From Gaiella occulta (GTDB lineage: Bacteria > Actinomycetota > Thermoleophilia > Gaiellales > Gaiellaceae), in contig NZ_QQZY01000002.1 of assembly GCF_003351045.1 (NCBI RefSeq), forward strand, positions 432,001 to 496,000: DNA of 64,000 nt. Reading direction: 5' to 3'. Shown piece by piece: positions 51,347-60,169 of the stretch. The notes under the pieces are model-generated. The model did no database searches. It saw only the letters and a list, made by a program, of their open reading frames with translations, and had not been told where the DNA came from. Every line of letters starts with the position of its first letter. Positions within the stretch are counted from its first letter, which is position 1. A program made the position numbers and the translations under genes.

Positions 51347-52525
51347 GTGCTCGTCGCCGCCGTCGCGGCGGCGTGGGTCGCGTGCGCGGTGCTCCTCTCG
51401 CGCACTGCCGTGCCCGCCGGCCTCGACCTGCCCGACGTCGACACGCGGTCGGTGTTCGGCGCCGCGCTCGTCGACAAGGCCGCGCACGTCGAGCGCTTCT
51501 TCCTCGTCACCTGGGCGCTCGAGCAGATCGCGCTGCTTGCGACGCTGTGGGCCTACGCCCGTCGCGGCGCCGGCTACGCGCGCGAGTCGGCGGCGGGTCC
51601 GATCGGCACGGGGATGCTGCTCGGGATGCTCGGGCTCGCGATCGTCTGGCTCGTGCAGCTGCCGTTCCGGCTCGCCGACGTGTGGTGGGCGCGGCGCTAC
51701 GGCCTGACGGAGATGGGATACGTCGAGTGGGCGTTCGGCCACTGGTTCGAGCTCGGGGCGGCGTTCGTCTCGATCTGCGTGGCGCTGCTCGTCGTGATGT
51801 TCCTCGCCCGCGCCGTCGGCGAGTGGTGGTGGGTGCCCGGAGCGGGCGTGTTCGTCCTCGTCGGAGCCCTCTTCGCCTTCGCCCAGCCGTATCTCGTTAC
51901 CGGCACGACGCCGCTGCGGGATCCGGCCCTGCGCCGCGCCGCCGCCGAGATCGAGCGGGCGCAGGGCATCGCAGGCGTCCCCGTCGGGGTCGAGGACGTG
52001 AGCGGGACGACAAGCCAGGCAAACGCCTACGCGGTCGGGTTCGGTGCGTCGCGCAAGGTGGTGCTGTGGAGCACGATGGTCGACGGCACGTTCTCGGACG
52101 CGGAGGTGCGCGTCGTGCTCGCCCACGAGATCGCCCATCACTCGAGCCGCCACATCCCGAAGGGGCTCGCCTGGTTCGCCCTCTTCGCGCTGCCGGGGGC
52201 GTGGCTGCTGATGCGGCTCACGCGCGGCCGGGGCGGCATGGGACGGCCCGAAGCGGTGCCGCTGGCGCTGCTCGTCGTCGCGGCGATCCAGCTCGCGCTC
52301 GCCCCCGCGCAGAATCGGATCAGCCGCGGCATGGAGGCGGAGGCGGACTGGAAGGCCCTGCAGACGGCACGCGACCCGGCTGCCGCACGCAGCCTCTTCG
52401 TCGGGTTCGCGCGCTCGTCGCTCGGCGATCCCGACCCGCCCGCCTGGGCGCAGGCGCTCCTCGGCACCCACCCCACGCTGCGGCAGCGCGTGGCAATGGT
52501 GGAGGCGTGGACGGCGCGGCGCTAG
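51347..52525 (+). CDS. M48-family membrane metallopeptidase (Ste24/HtpX type)
   Basis: 392 residues with about five or six membrane helices. The zinc motif HEIAHH is near residues 260-265, preceded by NAYAVGFGASRKVVLWSTM, and a second ligand Glu is in GMEAEADWKAL. The order of helices resembles CAAX protease 1 (Ste24). The start is uncertain: GTG at 51347 is canonical, and a CTG at 51329 overlaps the preceding stop. Tight linkage to the DUF4389 gene suggests joint function in membrane protein quality control, which is inference. Confidence 0.88.
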   Translation: MLVAAVAAAWVACAVLLSRTAVPAGLDLPDVDTRSVFGAALVDKAAHVERFFLVTWALEQIALLATLWAYARRGAGYARESAAGPIGTGMLLGMLGLAIVWLVQLPFRLADVWWARRYGLTEMGYVEWAFGHWFELGAAFVSICVALLVVMFLARAVGEWWWVPGAGVFVLVGALFAFAQPYLVTGTTPLRDPALRRAAAEIERAQGIAGVPVGVEDVSGTTSQANAYAVGFGASRKVVLWSTMVDGTFSDAEVRVVLAHEIAHHSSRHIPKGLAWFALFALPGAWLLMRLTRGRGGMGRPEAVPLALLVVAAIQLALAPAQNRISRGMEAEADWKALQTARDPAAARSLFVGFARSSLGDPDPPAWAQALLGTHPTLRQRVAMVEAWTARR

Positions 52526-52533
52526 AGCCCGGT

Positions 52534-53778
52534 CTAGAGGCCGAACGCCTCGCCGGCCAGATCGGAGAGGCGCTCGGCGATCGCGAGCGACGACGTCGCC
52601 CCGGGGGACGGCGCGTTGCGCACGTGGATGGCCCCGTCGCGGTGCTCGAGCACGAAGTCGTCCACGAGCGTGCCGTCGGCGGCGAGCGCCTGCGCGCGAA
52701 TGCCCGCCGGCCCGGGCACGACGTCCGAGGGCTCGAGCTCGGGGATCAGCCTGCGCGCCGAGGCGACGAACAAGCGCTTGCTGTAGTCGCGCACCGTCTC
52801 GCCGAGCCCGGTGCGCCAGTAGCGCCGCGCGATGCGACGGAACCCGGGCGCGCGCAGCGTCTCGGCGAGGTCGCCGAGGCTCACGTCGAAGCGCCCGTAG
52901 CCCTCGCGCGCGAAGGCGAGCACCGCGTTGGGCCCGAGCAGTACCGACCCGTCGACGCGCAGCGTCGTGTGGATGCCGAGGAACGGGAAGCCGGGGTCGG
53001 GGACGGGATAGACGAGCGCGTTGACGAGATGCCGCCGCTCCGGCTTGAGCGCGTAGTAGTCGCCGCGGAACGGGACGATGCGCGGCTCGGGGTCTCCACC
53101 GCCGAGCCGCGCGACCCGGTCGGCGTAGACGCCGGCGCAGGCGACGACGTGCCGCGCCTCGACGCTGCCGGCGCCGGTCTCGAGCAGAACGCGGCCGCGC
53201 ACGCGGCGGATGCCGGTCACCTCGCGGCCGAGGAGCACCTCGCCGCCTGCGGCCGCGAAGTCTTCCGCGTAGGCGGATGCGACGCGGCCGTAGTCGACGA
53301 CCCCGGTACCGGGAACGTGCAGCGCGCGCACGCCGGCGACGTGCGGCTCCAGCTCTCGCAGCCGCTCGCGTCCGATCAGCTCGAGCCCCGCGACGCCGTT
53401 CGCGACGCCGCGCCGGTGCAGCTCCTCGAGGCGCGGCAGCTCCTGCGGCAGCCTCGCCACGACGACCTTCCCGCAGCGCAGGGTGGGAATCCCCTTCTCG
53501 TCGCAGTATGCGCTGAGAGCGGCGGCACCGCGCACGCACAGCTCCGCCTTCAGCGAGCCGGGCGCGTAGTAGATGCCGGAGTGGATGACGCCGCTGTTGC
53601 GGCCCGTCTGGTGCCGGGCGATCGCCTGCTCCTTGTCGAGCACGACGATGCGCAGCCGTGGATGGCGCAGCGCGAGCAGCCGCGCCGTGGAGAGGCCGAC
53701 GATGCCGGCCCCGATCACAGCCACGTCGGCGCGGCGGTCGGCGGCGGCGGCCGTCCCGGCGGGCAGGGGGTCGTCCAC
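52534..53778 (-). CDS. lhgO: L-2-hydroxyglutarate dehydrogenase/oxidase
   Basis: 414-residue FAD enzyme oxidising L-2-hydroxyglutarate to 2-oxoglutarate. The dinucleotide motif DVAVIGAGIVGLSTARLL is followed by HQTGRNSGVIHSGIYYAPGS, the hallmark of LhgO/L2HGDH, with PFRGDYYAL and FPFLGIHTTLRVDG later. GTG at 53778 precedes the FAD motif by about 20 residues. It is last in an etfB-etfA-ETF-QO-lhgO cluster (11 bases after ETF-QO). This suggests its electrons pass through ETF-QO or directly to the quinone pool. Confidence 0.92.
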   Translation of the reverse strand: MDDPLPAGTAAAADRRADVAVIGAGIVGLSTARLLALRHPRLRIVVLDKEQAIARHQTGRNSGVIHSGIYYAPGSLKAELCVRGAAALSAYCDEKGIPTLRCGKVVVARLPQELPRLEELHRRGVANGVAGLELIGRERLRELEPHVAGVRALHVPGTGVVDYGRVASAYAEDFAAAGGEVLLGREVTGIRRVRGRVLLETGAGSVEARHVVACAGVYADRVARLGGGDPEPRIVPFRGDYYALKPERRHLVNALVYPVPDPGFPFLGIHTTLRVDGSVLLGPNAVLAFAREGYGRFDVSLGDLAETLRAPGFRRIARRYWRTGLGETVRDYSKRLFVASARRLIPELEPSDVVPGPAGIRAQALAADGTLVDDFVLEHRDGAIHVRNAPSPGATSSLAIAERLSDLAGEAFGL

Positions 53779-53789
53779 GGCAGGCGCCT

Positions 53790-55445
53790 CTACGTCAACG
53801 TGTACTCGGGGCCGGAGCCGCCCTCGGGCGGGGTCAAGCGGCCGCCGCGGGCGCTGATCGCGCCGCACTGGACGCAGTTCGACGGCGTCATCCTCACCTC
53901 CACCGTCCCGTCGCCCAGCTCGTCTCCCACCTCGTACACCTGCGCCGGGCACATCCATGCCCACATCTCCGCGACGTCGCGCGGCACGCGACGCTCGATG
54001 CGCACGTGGTTCGGCTGGTCGTCGCGCGTGCGGTTGCCCGAGGCGAACACCGACGAGAGCTTGTCGAACGTGAGCGCTCCGTCGGGAACCGGGTAGCGCG
54101 CCGCACGTCCTGAGCGCAGCAGCGGCACCGCGTCGTTGCGTTCGTTGTGGAACTCCTTCGGCGGCAGCTTCCCCTTCGTCACCGTCATCGCGCTCGCAAG
54201 CGCGCCGCCGACGAAGAAGCCCTTCTCGAACGCCTGCCGCATGTTCCGCACCTGCCGCAGGCTCTGCCCCACGTAGCCGCCGCGCAGCTCCTCGTCGTAG
54301 GAGTCGAAGACGCCGATGCGTCCGGGGCTCTCGCCTCGCTCGAGCGAGCGGAAGGCAGCTTCGGCAGCGAGGCGCCCCGACTCGATCGCCAGGTGCACCC
54401 CTTTGAGCCGGGCGAGGTCGACGAGGCCGGCGCTCTCGCCGACGAGCAGCAGGCCGGGGGCGTTGAGCTTTCGCGGCAGGGCGTGCCAGCCACCGCTCGT
54501 GATCGTCTTCGCCCCCCACGCGAGGCGCTCGCCGCCCTCGAGGATGCGCCGCACGAAGGGATGCGTCTTGAACTCCTGCAGGAGGTCGTGCGCGGAGAGC
54601 TCGAGGTCGCGGTAGTCGAGCCCGATCACGAACCCGATCGACACCATCTCCTCGCCCATCGGGTAGATCCACGAGCCGCCGAACTCCCGGTAGGCGGCGC
54701 GCTTGCGCAGCGGCCAGCCGAGCGTGTGCACGATCTTGTCGAGGGGCCGCGCGACCCGCCACACCTCCTTGACGCCGAGCTCCCACATCTGCGGCTCGCG
54801 CCCGTGCAGGCCGAAGTGGTCGATCGCCGCATAGGTGAGGTGTCCGGCCGTGCCCTCGGCGAGCACGGTGACCTTGGCGACGATGTCGGAGCCGGGCTCG
54901 AAGTTGCCGAGCGGCTCGCCCTCCTTGCCACGGCCCTTGTCGCCCGTGCGCACGCCGGCGACGCGGCCGTGCTCGACGAGCAGCCGCTCGGCGCTCGTCT
55001 CCGGGAGGATGAACGTGCCGCCCGCTTCGGCCTGCTCGGCCAGGGTTCGGGCCATCTGCGAGATCGAGACGATCCAGTTGCCGTGGTTGCGCAGCGTCGG
55101 CGGCGGTGGGATCCGGAGCGCCCGCCTGCGCGTCAGCAGGTACACGCCCTCCCCCGGCACCTCGCCGTAGGTCGGCACGGCGGCGAGCTGCTCGGGCCGG
55201 CCCCTGAACAGGCGGCGCAGCGCGCGCGGGTTCATGACCGCGCCGGAGAGCAGGTGGGAGCCCGGCTGCTTGCCCTTGTCGACGAGCGCGACGGGAACCT
55301 CGCCCAGGCGCTCCGCGACGTCGGGCCGCTCCTCGAGCAGCTGTCCGAGCCGCAGCGCGCACGCGAGCCCGCCGGGGCCACCGCCGACGATGAGCACGCC
55401 GACCTCGATGCGCTCGCCGGGCGCGTCCGTCGGGGCCGCGATCAC
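53790..55445 (-). CDS. Electron transfer flavoprotein-quinone oxidoreductase, three-cysteine variant
   Basis: About 551 residues, membrane-associated, passing electrons from ETF to menaquinone. FAD binding uses VLIVGGGPGGLACALRLGQLL. GSWIYPMGEEMVSIGFVIGL and APGLLLVGESAGLVDLARLKG match ETF-QO. The C-terminal ferredoxin-like part has Cys499, Cys524 and Cys527 (CPAQVY...NCVQCGAIS) but Ile530 stands where the fourth [4Fe-4S] Cys is expected. GTG at 55445 is the first conventional start; homologous-looking sequence (FPPPFSDAE) continues upstream, so the true start may be non-canonical and overlap etfA. Confidence 0.9.
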   Translation of the reverse strand: MIAAPTDAPGERIEVGVLIVGGGPGGLACALRLGQLLEERPDVAERLGEVPVALVDKGKQPGSHLLSGAVMNPRALRRLFRGRPEQLAAVPTYGEVPGEGVYLLTRRRALRIPPPPTLRNHGNWIVSISQMARTLAEQAEAGGTFILPETSAERLLVEHGRVAGVRTGDKGRGKEGEPLGNFEPGSDIVAKVTVLAEGTAGHLTYAAIDHFGLHGREPQMWELGVKEVWRVARPLDKIVHTLGWPLRKRAAYREFGGSWIYPMGEEMVSIGFVIGLDYRDLELSAHDLLQEFKTHPFVRRILEGGERLAWGAKTITSGGWHALPRKLNAPGLLLVGESAGLVDLARLKGVHLAIESGRLAAEAAFRSLERGESPGRIGVFDSYDEELRGGYVGQSLRQVRNMRQAFEKGFFVGGALASAMTVTKGKLPPKEFHNERNDAVPLLRSGRAARYPVPDGALTFDKLSSVFASGNRTRDDQPNHVRIERRVPRDVAEMWAWMCPAQVYEVGDELGDGTVEVRMTPSNCVQCGAISARGGRLTPPEGGSGPEYTLT

Positions 55446-55498
55446 CTCGGCGTCCGAGAACGGTGGTGGGAAGTCGGCGGCGCGGATCGCCGTCCCAC

Positions 55499-56455
55499 CT
55501 AGGCCTTGCGCCGGCGCACGAGCTCGGCGAGCCTGGGCGCGACGTCCTCGACCTTGCCCACGATGCCGAAGTCGGCGAAGTCGAAGATGGGCGCGTTCGG
55601 ATCCTTGTTGATCGCGACGATCGTGCCCGAGCTCTGCATGCCGACCTTGTGCTGGATCGCCCCGGAGATACCGAGCGCGATGTAGAGCCTCGGCGACACC
55701 GACTTGCCCGTCTGCCCGACCTGGGTCGAGTACGGGTACCAGCCGGCGTCGACGACCGCGCGCGTGGCGGCGACGGCTCCGCCGAGCGCCTCCGCGAGCT
55801 CCTCGGCGAGCCTGAACCCCTCGGGGGCGCCGAGCCCGCGGCCGCCCGCGACGATCACGTCGGCGTCCTCGATCGACGGCCCACTCGACTGCTCGTGGGC
55901 CTGCTCGACCATGCGCGCCGCCGTCGAGTAGTCGCGCAGCTCGGCGGCGACCTCCTGCACGGTCGCAGTGCCGCCCGTCTCGACGGCCTCGAACGCGCCG
56001 GAGCGGACGAGCGCGATGCGCGGCGTGCTCGTCCATCCCACGTCGACGAGCACGGTGTCGCCGAGTGCCGGGCGCTTGGCGACGAGCGTGCCGCCGTCGA
56101 GCGCGAGGTCGGTCACGTCCCAGTTGAGGCCGGCGTCGAGCCGCGCCGCGAGCCCTGCGGCGACGTCGGCGGAGAGGACGGAAGCGGCGAAGAGGACGTT
56201 CTCCGCGCCGGAGGCGCGCACCACGGCCTCGAGCGCGTCGACGCGCGGCTGCGGCAGCGGCGCCTCGAGCGCCGGGTCGTCGACCACGTACACGGTCGAG
56301 GCGCCGTAGTTGCCTGCGGCGGCAGCGGCGGCGCGGACGCCGTGGCCGACGACGACCGCGGCCACCTCGCCTCCGAGCGATGCGGCCTTGGCGAGAACGC
56401 CGAGCCCGCCCTTCTGCAGCTCGCCGTCGTGATGCTCGAGGAACACGAGCGTCAT
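55499..56455 (-). CDS. etfA: Electron transfer flavoprotein alpha subunit
   Basis: 318 residues. The C-terminal FAD domain has VIVAGGRGLGAPEGF, QVGQTGKSVSPRLYIALGIS, GAIQHKVGMQSS and VAINKDPNAPIFDFADFGIVG. The protein accepts electrons from acyl-CoA dehydrogenases such as that at 13732. It overlaps etfB by four bases (ATGA). Confidence 0.97.
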   Translation of the reverse strand: MTLVFLEHHDGELQKGGLGVLAKAASLGGEVAAVVVGHGVRAAAAAAGNYGASTVYVVDDPALEAPLPQPRVDALEAVVRASGAENVLFAASVLSADVAAGLAARLDAGLNWDVTDLALDGGTLVAKRPALGDTVLVDVGWTSTPRIALVRSGAFEAVETGGTATVQEVAAELRDYSTAARMVEQAHEQSSGPSIEDADVIVAGGRGLGAPEGFRLAEELAEALGGAVAATRAVVDAGWYPYSTQVGQTGKSVSPRLYIALGISGAIQHKVGMQSSGTIVAINKDPNAPIFDFADFGIVGKVEDVAPRLAELVRRRKA

Positions 56456-57228
56456 AGCAGCTTCCTCTCCGCGAGGAACTCGACGAGCCGCTCGGCGGCG
56501 CTGCCGTCGTCCTCGAGCTTGATCTGGTCGCCCTTCGGCGGCGGCGGCGCGAGCGCGATCACCGTGGTGCGCGAGCCGGCCGCGCCCGCGCGGTCGGCCT
56601 CGACAGCGATGTCGGCGAGGGAGAGCGTCTCGGTCGGCTTCGACTTCGCGCTCATGATCCCCTTGAGCGACGGGTAGCGAGGCTCGTTGATGGCGTCGGA
56701 GACGGCGACGACGGCCGGAAGCGGCGCGGAGATGACGTCGTAGCCGAACTCCGTCTGGCGCTTGCCGGTCACCGAGCCGCCGTCGACGGTGAGCTCGGCG
56801 ACCTGCGAGACCATCGGCCGGCGCAGCCGCTCGGCGACGGCCGCCCACAGCACGGCGCCGTCGGAGTCGGACGACTGCTGCCCGAACAGGACGAGGTCGG
56901 CGCTCTCGCGCTCGAGCGCCTTCGCGAGCACGTAGCTCGTCGCCACGAGATCGGAGCCGGCGGCGTCCGGGTCGGAGACGAGCACGGCGCGGTCGGCGCC
57001 CATCGCGAGCGCCTTGCGCAGCGAGTCCAGCGCCTTCTCGGGGCCGAGCGACACGACGACCACCTCGCCGCCCGCGGCCTCCTTGATGCGCAGGGCCTCC
57101 TCGACGGCATTGACGTCGGTGGCGTTGAGCGCGCTCTCGCCCGAGCGGTCGAGGCGCCGCGTGACCGGGTCGAGCCGCTTCGCGGCGGTCGCGTCCGGGA
57201 CCTGCTTGACACAGACGGCGATCTTCAT
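56452..57228 (-). CDS. etfB: Electron transfer flavoprotein beta subunit
   Basis: 258 residues binding [21 protein letters not shown] at the N-terminus, [32 protein letters not shown] and the recognition loop [16 protein letters not shown] are canonical. TAGAGT lies seven bases before the ATG, so the etf operon transcript is likely leaderless. Confidence 0.97.
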   Translation of the reverse strand: MKIAVCVKQVPDATAAKRLDPVTRRLDRSGESALNATDVNAVEEALRIKEAAGGEVVVVSLGPEKALDSLRKALAMGADRAVLVSDPDAAGSDLVATSYVLAKALERESADLVLFGQQSSDSDGAVLWAAVAERLRRPMVSQVAELTVDGGSVTGKRQTEFGYDVISAPLPAVVAVSDAINEPRYPSLKGIMSAKSKPTETLSLADIAVEADRAGAAGSRTTVIALAPPPPKGDQIKLEDDGSAAERLVEFLAERKLL

Positions 57229-57235
57229 GGCCGAG

Positions 57236-57241
57236 ACTCTA
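57236..57241 (-). promoter_or_regulatory. -10 box of the etf operon
   Basis: TAGAGT, 7 bases before the ATG at 57228. Confidence 0.55.
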
Positions 57242-57337
57242 ACGACCGCCGCAGCGGCGAGTGCGCACAGGCGACGACGGGCCGTGCGTCCGCGCGCGCA
57301 TGGTAGGGTCACCGCTTCGAGCGCGAACCGGAGCCTT

Positions 57338-58261
57338 ATGCGACGCCACCGGACGACAGCCCGAGGAGCTCTCCTTCTCCTCCTCCTCGCCGCCCTCTGC
57401 ACGGGTGCGGCGTCAGCGTCGACGGCGCGCGACGGTCCGGCGACGGCGAGGAGGGCGGCGCGCGTCGTGCCGATCGTGTTCCCGATCGTCGGAGCCGCAC
57501 GCTACGGCGACGACTACCGCGACCCGCGCGCCAACGCCGAGCATGCCGGCAACGACATCCTCACGACCTGGCGCTCGCCCGCCGTCGCCGCCGAGGACGG
57601 CACCGTGACGTTCTGGACGCGCTCGGCGCGCGCCGGCTGCATGCTCTACCTCCACGGCGCGAGCGGCACCACCTACCTCTACGTCCACCTCAACAACGAC
57701 CTCACGCCACGGCGCGACAACCGCGGCGCGTGCGTGCCCGGCGTCGCGTACGCCGACGGCCTCGAAGACGGCGCGAAGGTGAAGGCGGGCCAGCAGATCG
57801 GCTACAACGGCGACTCGGGCGACGCGGAAGGCACCTACCACCTGCACTTCGAGGTGCATCCGAATGGCGGCGCCGACGTGAACCCGTTCCCGTCCCTCAA
57901 CGCGGCGACGCGGCTGCTGTTCCCCCTCCCGGCGAACCCCGCGCGGAAGGTCGCGCTCGGGCTCAGGGGCGTGCCGGTCTCCGCGGGCGCGGGAGTGCTC
58001 GAGCTCTCCGTCACCGCCGTGCGGGTGTGGCCCGGCGGACGCTGGACGGCGATCGCTCCACGCTCGGTCGAGCTCGCCGTGCCCGACGGCGCACAGCTCG
58101 ACGAGTCGGCGGCGGCACAGCTCGCGACCCTCACGCCTCGGGCGCCCGCGTCGCGCGCCGCAACGCGGCTGACGGTGATCACGGTGCCGGCGCCGGTGTC
58201 GCCCGAGATGATGGCCGGCGCCCCGGGCGCGCTCGCGGTCGACCGCGTCCGGCACGGCTGA
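57338..58261 (+). CDS. M23-family (LytM) metallopeptidase, exported
   Basis: 307 residues. A signal peptide (1-28, ending ASAS) is followed by an LytM domain at about 45-195. The zinc ligands are His and Asp in EHAGNDILTTW and the HLHFEVH motif; YLYVHLNND supplies the middle His. The remainder (200-307) is unrecognised, Ala-rich. It probably cuts cell-wall peptides or acts as a regulator of another hydrolase. ATG at 57338 has GGAG six bases upstream; TAGGGT about 30 bases upstream may be its -10. Confidence 0.87.
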   Translation: MRRHRTTARGALLLLLLAALCTGAASASTARDGPATARRAARVVPIVFPIVGAARYGDDYRDPRANAEHAGNDILTTWRSPAVAAEDGTVTFWTRSARAGCMLYLHGASGTTYLYVHLNNDLTPRRDNRGACVPGVAYADGLEDGAKVKAGQQIGYNGDSGDAEGTYHLHFEVHPNGGADVNPFPSLNAATRLLFPLPANPARKVALGLRGVPVSAGAGVLELSVTAVRVWPGGRWTAIAPRSVELAVPDGAQLDESAAAQLATLTPRAPASRAATRLTVITVPAPVSPEMMAGAPGALAVDRVRHG

Positions 58262-58289
58262 CGGCCGATCTGCGGCGCCGGGGCGGACG

Positions 58290-58685
58290 TCAGGCGCCGA
58301 CGGCGCCGCGGAGGAAGTCGACGATCTCGCTCGTCGGCGCGCCCGGCGTGAACACCGCCGCGACGCCGAGCTGCTTCAGCTCGTCGGCGTCGTCGTCCGG
58401 GATCGTCCCGCCGACGACGACGAGCACGTCGTCCGCCTCGTTCGCGCGCAGCCCGTCGAGGATGCGCGGCACGAGCGTCATGTGGGCGCCGGAGAGGATC
58501 GAGATCCCGACCGCGTCGGCGTCCTCCTGGACCGCCGTCTCGACGATCTGCTCGGGGGTCTGGTGGAGCCCGGTGTAGATCACCTCCATGCCGGCGTCGC
58601 GCAGCGCGCGGGCGATGATCTTGGCGCCGCGGTCGTGACCGTCGAGGCCGGGCTTGGCGATCACCACGCGTATCTTCCGATCCAC
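58290..58685 (-). CDS. Methylmalonyl-CoA mutase B12-binding subunit
   Basis: 131 residues: a stand-alone cobalamin-binding domain. The DxHxxG motif is LDGHDRGAK, with the cobalt ligand His17, followed by [13 protein letters not shown] and [19 protein letters not shown]. This is the small subunit of a split methylmalonyl-CoA mutase; the large (substrate-binding) subunit is not in the window. The GTG start follows TATACT by six bases. MeaB at 17936 and the adenosyltransferase at 63373 are functional partners. Confidence 0.93.
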   Translation of the reverse strand: MDRKIRVVIAKPGLDGHDRGAKIIARALRDAGMEVIYTGLHQTPEQIVETAVQEDADAVGISILSGAHMTLVPRILDGLRANEADDVLVVVGGTIPDDDADELKQLGVAAVFTPGAPTSEIVDFLRGAVGA

Positions 58686-58691
58686 GAGGGC

Positions 58692-58697
58692 AGTATA
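58692..58697 (-). promoter_or_regulatory. -10 box of the mutase subunit gene
   Basis: TATACT, 6 bases before the GTG at 58685, the closest match to consensus seen in the window. The hexamer sits in the 17-base gap before the divergent gene at 58703. Confidence 0.6.
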
Positions 58698-58702
58698 CGA
58701 GC

Positions 58703-59425
58703 GTGAAGTTGACCGTCATCGGCTGCTCGCCGGCGTGGCCCAACCCCGGCGGGGCGCAGTCGGGATACCTCGTGGAGTCGGACGGGACGCGCGTGCTGCT
58801 CGACTGCGGGCCGGGCGTACTCGCCCGCTTGCGCGAGGCCGAGCCCTGGCCGACCCCCGACGCGATCGTGATCTCGCACTTCCATCTCGACCACTGGGGA
58901 GACCTCGTTCCCTGGGTGTGGGGATCGATGTTCCAGGCCGGCGGGCATACGCCTCCCGCGCTCTGGCTTCCCCCCGGCGGCAGGGCGGCGCTCGCCGACC
59001 ACGGCAGCAGGCTGGGCTTCGCGAGCATGTTCGAGCAGGTGTTCGCAGCGCGCGAATACGCGCCGCAGGCGCCGTTCGCCGTCGGCGCGCTGACGCTGAC
59101 GATGGCGCCGATGCTCCACTACCGCATGCCCGCGTACGGCGCGCGCGTGGAGGCCGGCGGGGCGACGCTCGCCTACTCGGCGGACACGGGGCCGACCGAT
59201 GCCCTCTCCGAGCTCGGGCGCGACGCCGACCTGTTCCTGTGCGAGGCGACGCTGCGCGACGCCGCCGCGGACGGCGTGCCGCGGGGACATCTCTGCGCCG
59301 CCGAGGCGGTCGCGGCGGCGCAGCGCGCCGGCGCGCGAAGGCTCTTGATCACGCACCGCCCGTACGAGCTGCCGCTCGACGAGGGTCTCGAGCTCGCCTA
59401 CGACGGGCTCGAGACACCGGTCTGA
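58703..59425 (+). CDS. MBL-fold metal-dependent hydrolase (RNase Z-like)
   Basis: 240 residues. [23 protein letters not shown] begins the fold, [11 protein letters not shown] is the metal motif, [11 protein letters not shown] supplies the bridging Asp, and a final His lies in [10 protein letters not shown]. This branch resembles RNase Z and cyclic-nucleotide phosphodiesterase-like proteins of Actinomycetota; the substrate is unknown. The GTG start lies 17 bases from the divergent mutase subunit gene. Confidence 0.88.
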   Translation: MKLTVIGCSPAWPNPGGAQSGYLVESDGTRVLLDCGPGVLARLREAEPWPTPDAIVISHFHLDHWGDLVPWVWGSMFQAGGHTPPALWLPPGGRAALADHGSRLGFASMFEQVFAAREYAPQAPFAVGALTLTMAPMLHYRMPAYGARVEAGGATLAYSADTGPTDALSELGRDADLFLCEATLRDAAADGVPRGHLCAAEAVAAAQRAGARRLLITHRPYELPLDEGLELAYDGLETPV

Positions 59426-59426
59426 G

Positions 59427-60161
59427 CTACGGCGTGCGGGCGCCGAGGCGGCGCCGCATCCGTCGCTCCGCGCGCCGCTCGCGCACGAGGAACACGATCG
59501 GCACGACGAACACGAGACCCAGGAGCGCGACGGGGATCGCGAGCCACAGCGTGCTCGCCTGCGTCGACACGCGCTCGAGCTCGCCGGAGGCGATGCCGGC
59601 AAGCGCGTCCGCGGGAGAGCTCGAGGTGCGCCCGGCCGGCGGCTGCGGGCCTCCCTGCGGACCCCAGGCGTCGACGAGCCAGCGGGTGGCATCGCCGAGC
59701 CTGCGTGGGACGACGCGCATCGTGAACACGGTCGGCTGCTCGCGCGCGCCGCCGGCGGGGTAGAGCAGCACGAGCAGGCCGACCGCCTCCTCGTTGGCGT
59801 ACTGCACCTTCCAGCGGGCGCCGTCGACCGGGTAGGGCACGACCGGGATCTCCCCGCTCGCCCACTGCTTCCGTGACAGGCCGCCGCGCAGCGTCGCCGT
59901 GACGACGTCGAACGCGCGCTCGGGATGGTCGCGCGCGACGGCGGTCGACACGAAGCGCTGCGCCACGGAGACGAGAGCCGCCCGCTCGCCCGCGGTGAGC
60001 GTGCGCTCGGCAGGGGCGGTGAAGATCTGCGCGGGCCCGCCCGAGAACGTCTCGCGCGTGCCGGCCGTGTTCCAGAAGAAGGTCGCCGTGAGGACGAGCG
60101 CGCCCGCGGCGGCGGTGGCGGCGGCGAGGACGACGAGGCGACGCCGGGCGCGGTACGACAT
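59427..60161 (-). CDS. Membrane-anchored protein of unknown function (tandem paralogue A)
   Basis: 244 residues. An N-terminal helix (LVVLAAATAAAGALVLTATFF) anchors the protein. An outside domain contains AVARDHPERAFDVVTATLRGG and SRKQWASGEIPVVPYPVDG, and a second helix (STLWLAIPVALLGLVFVVPIVF) precedes a basic tail. The outside domain resembles the neighbouring protein at 60170 (shared ETFS, RKQW, IPVV, YP patterns), so the pair arose by duplication. The start lies 8 bases after the paralogue's stop. I do not recognise the family. Confidence 0.75.
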   Translation of the reverse strand: MSYRARRRLVVLAAATAAAGALVLTATFFWNTAGTRETFSGGPAQIFTAPAERTLTAGERAALVSVAQRFVSTAVARDHPERAFDVVTATLRGGLSRKQWASGEIPVVPYPVDGARWKVQYANEEAVGLLVLLYPAGGAREQPTVFTMRVVPRRLGDATRWLVDAWGPQGGPQPPAGRTSSSPADALAGIASGELERVSTQASTLWLAIPVALLGLVFVVPIVFLVRERRAERRMRRRLGARTP

Positions 60162-60169
60162 CGGGCGCG

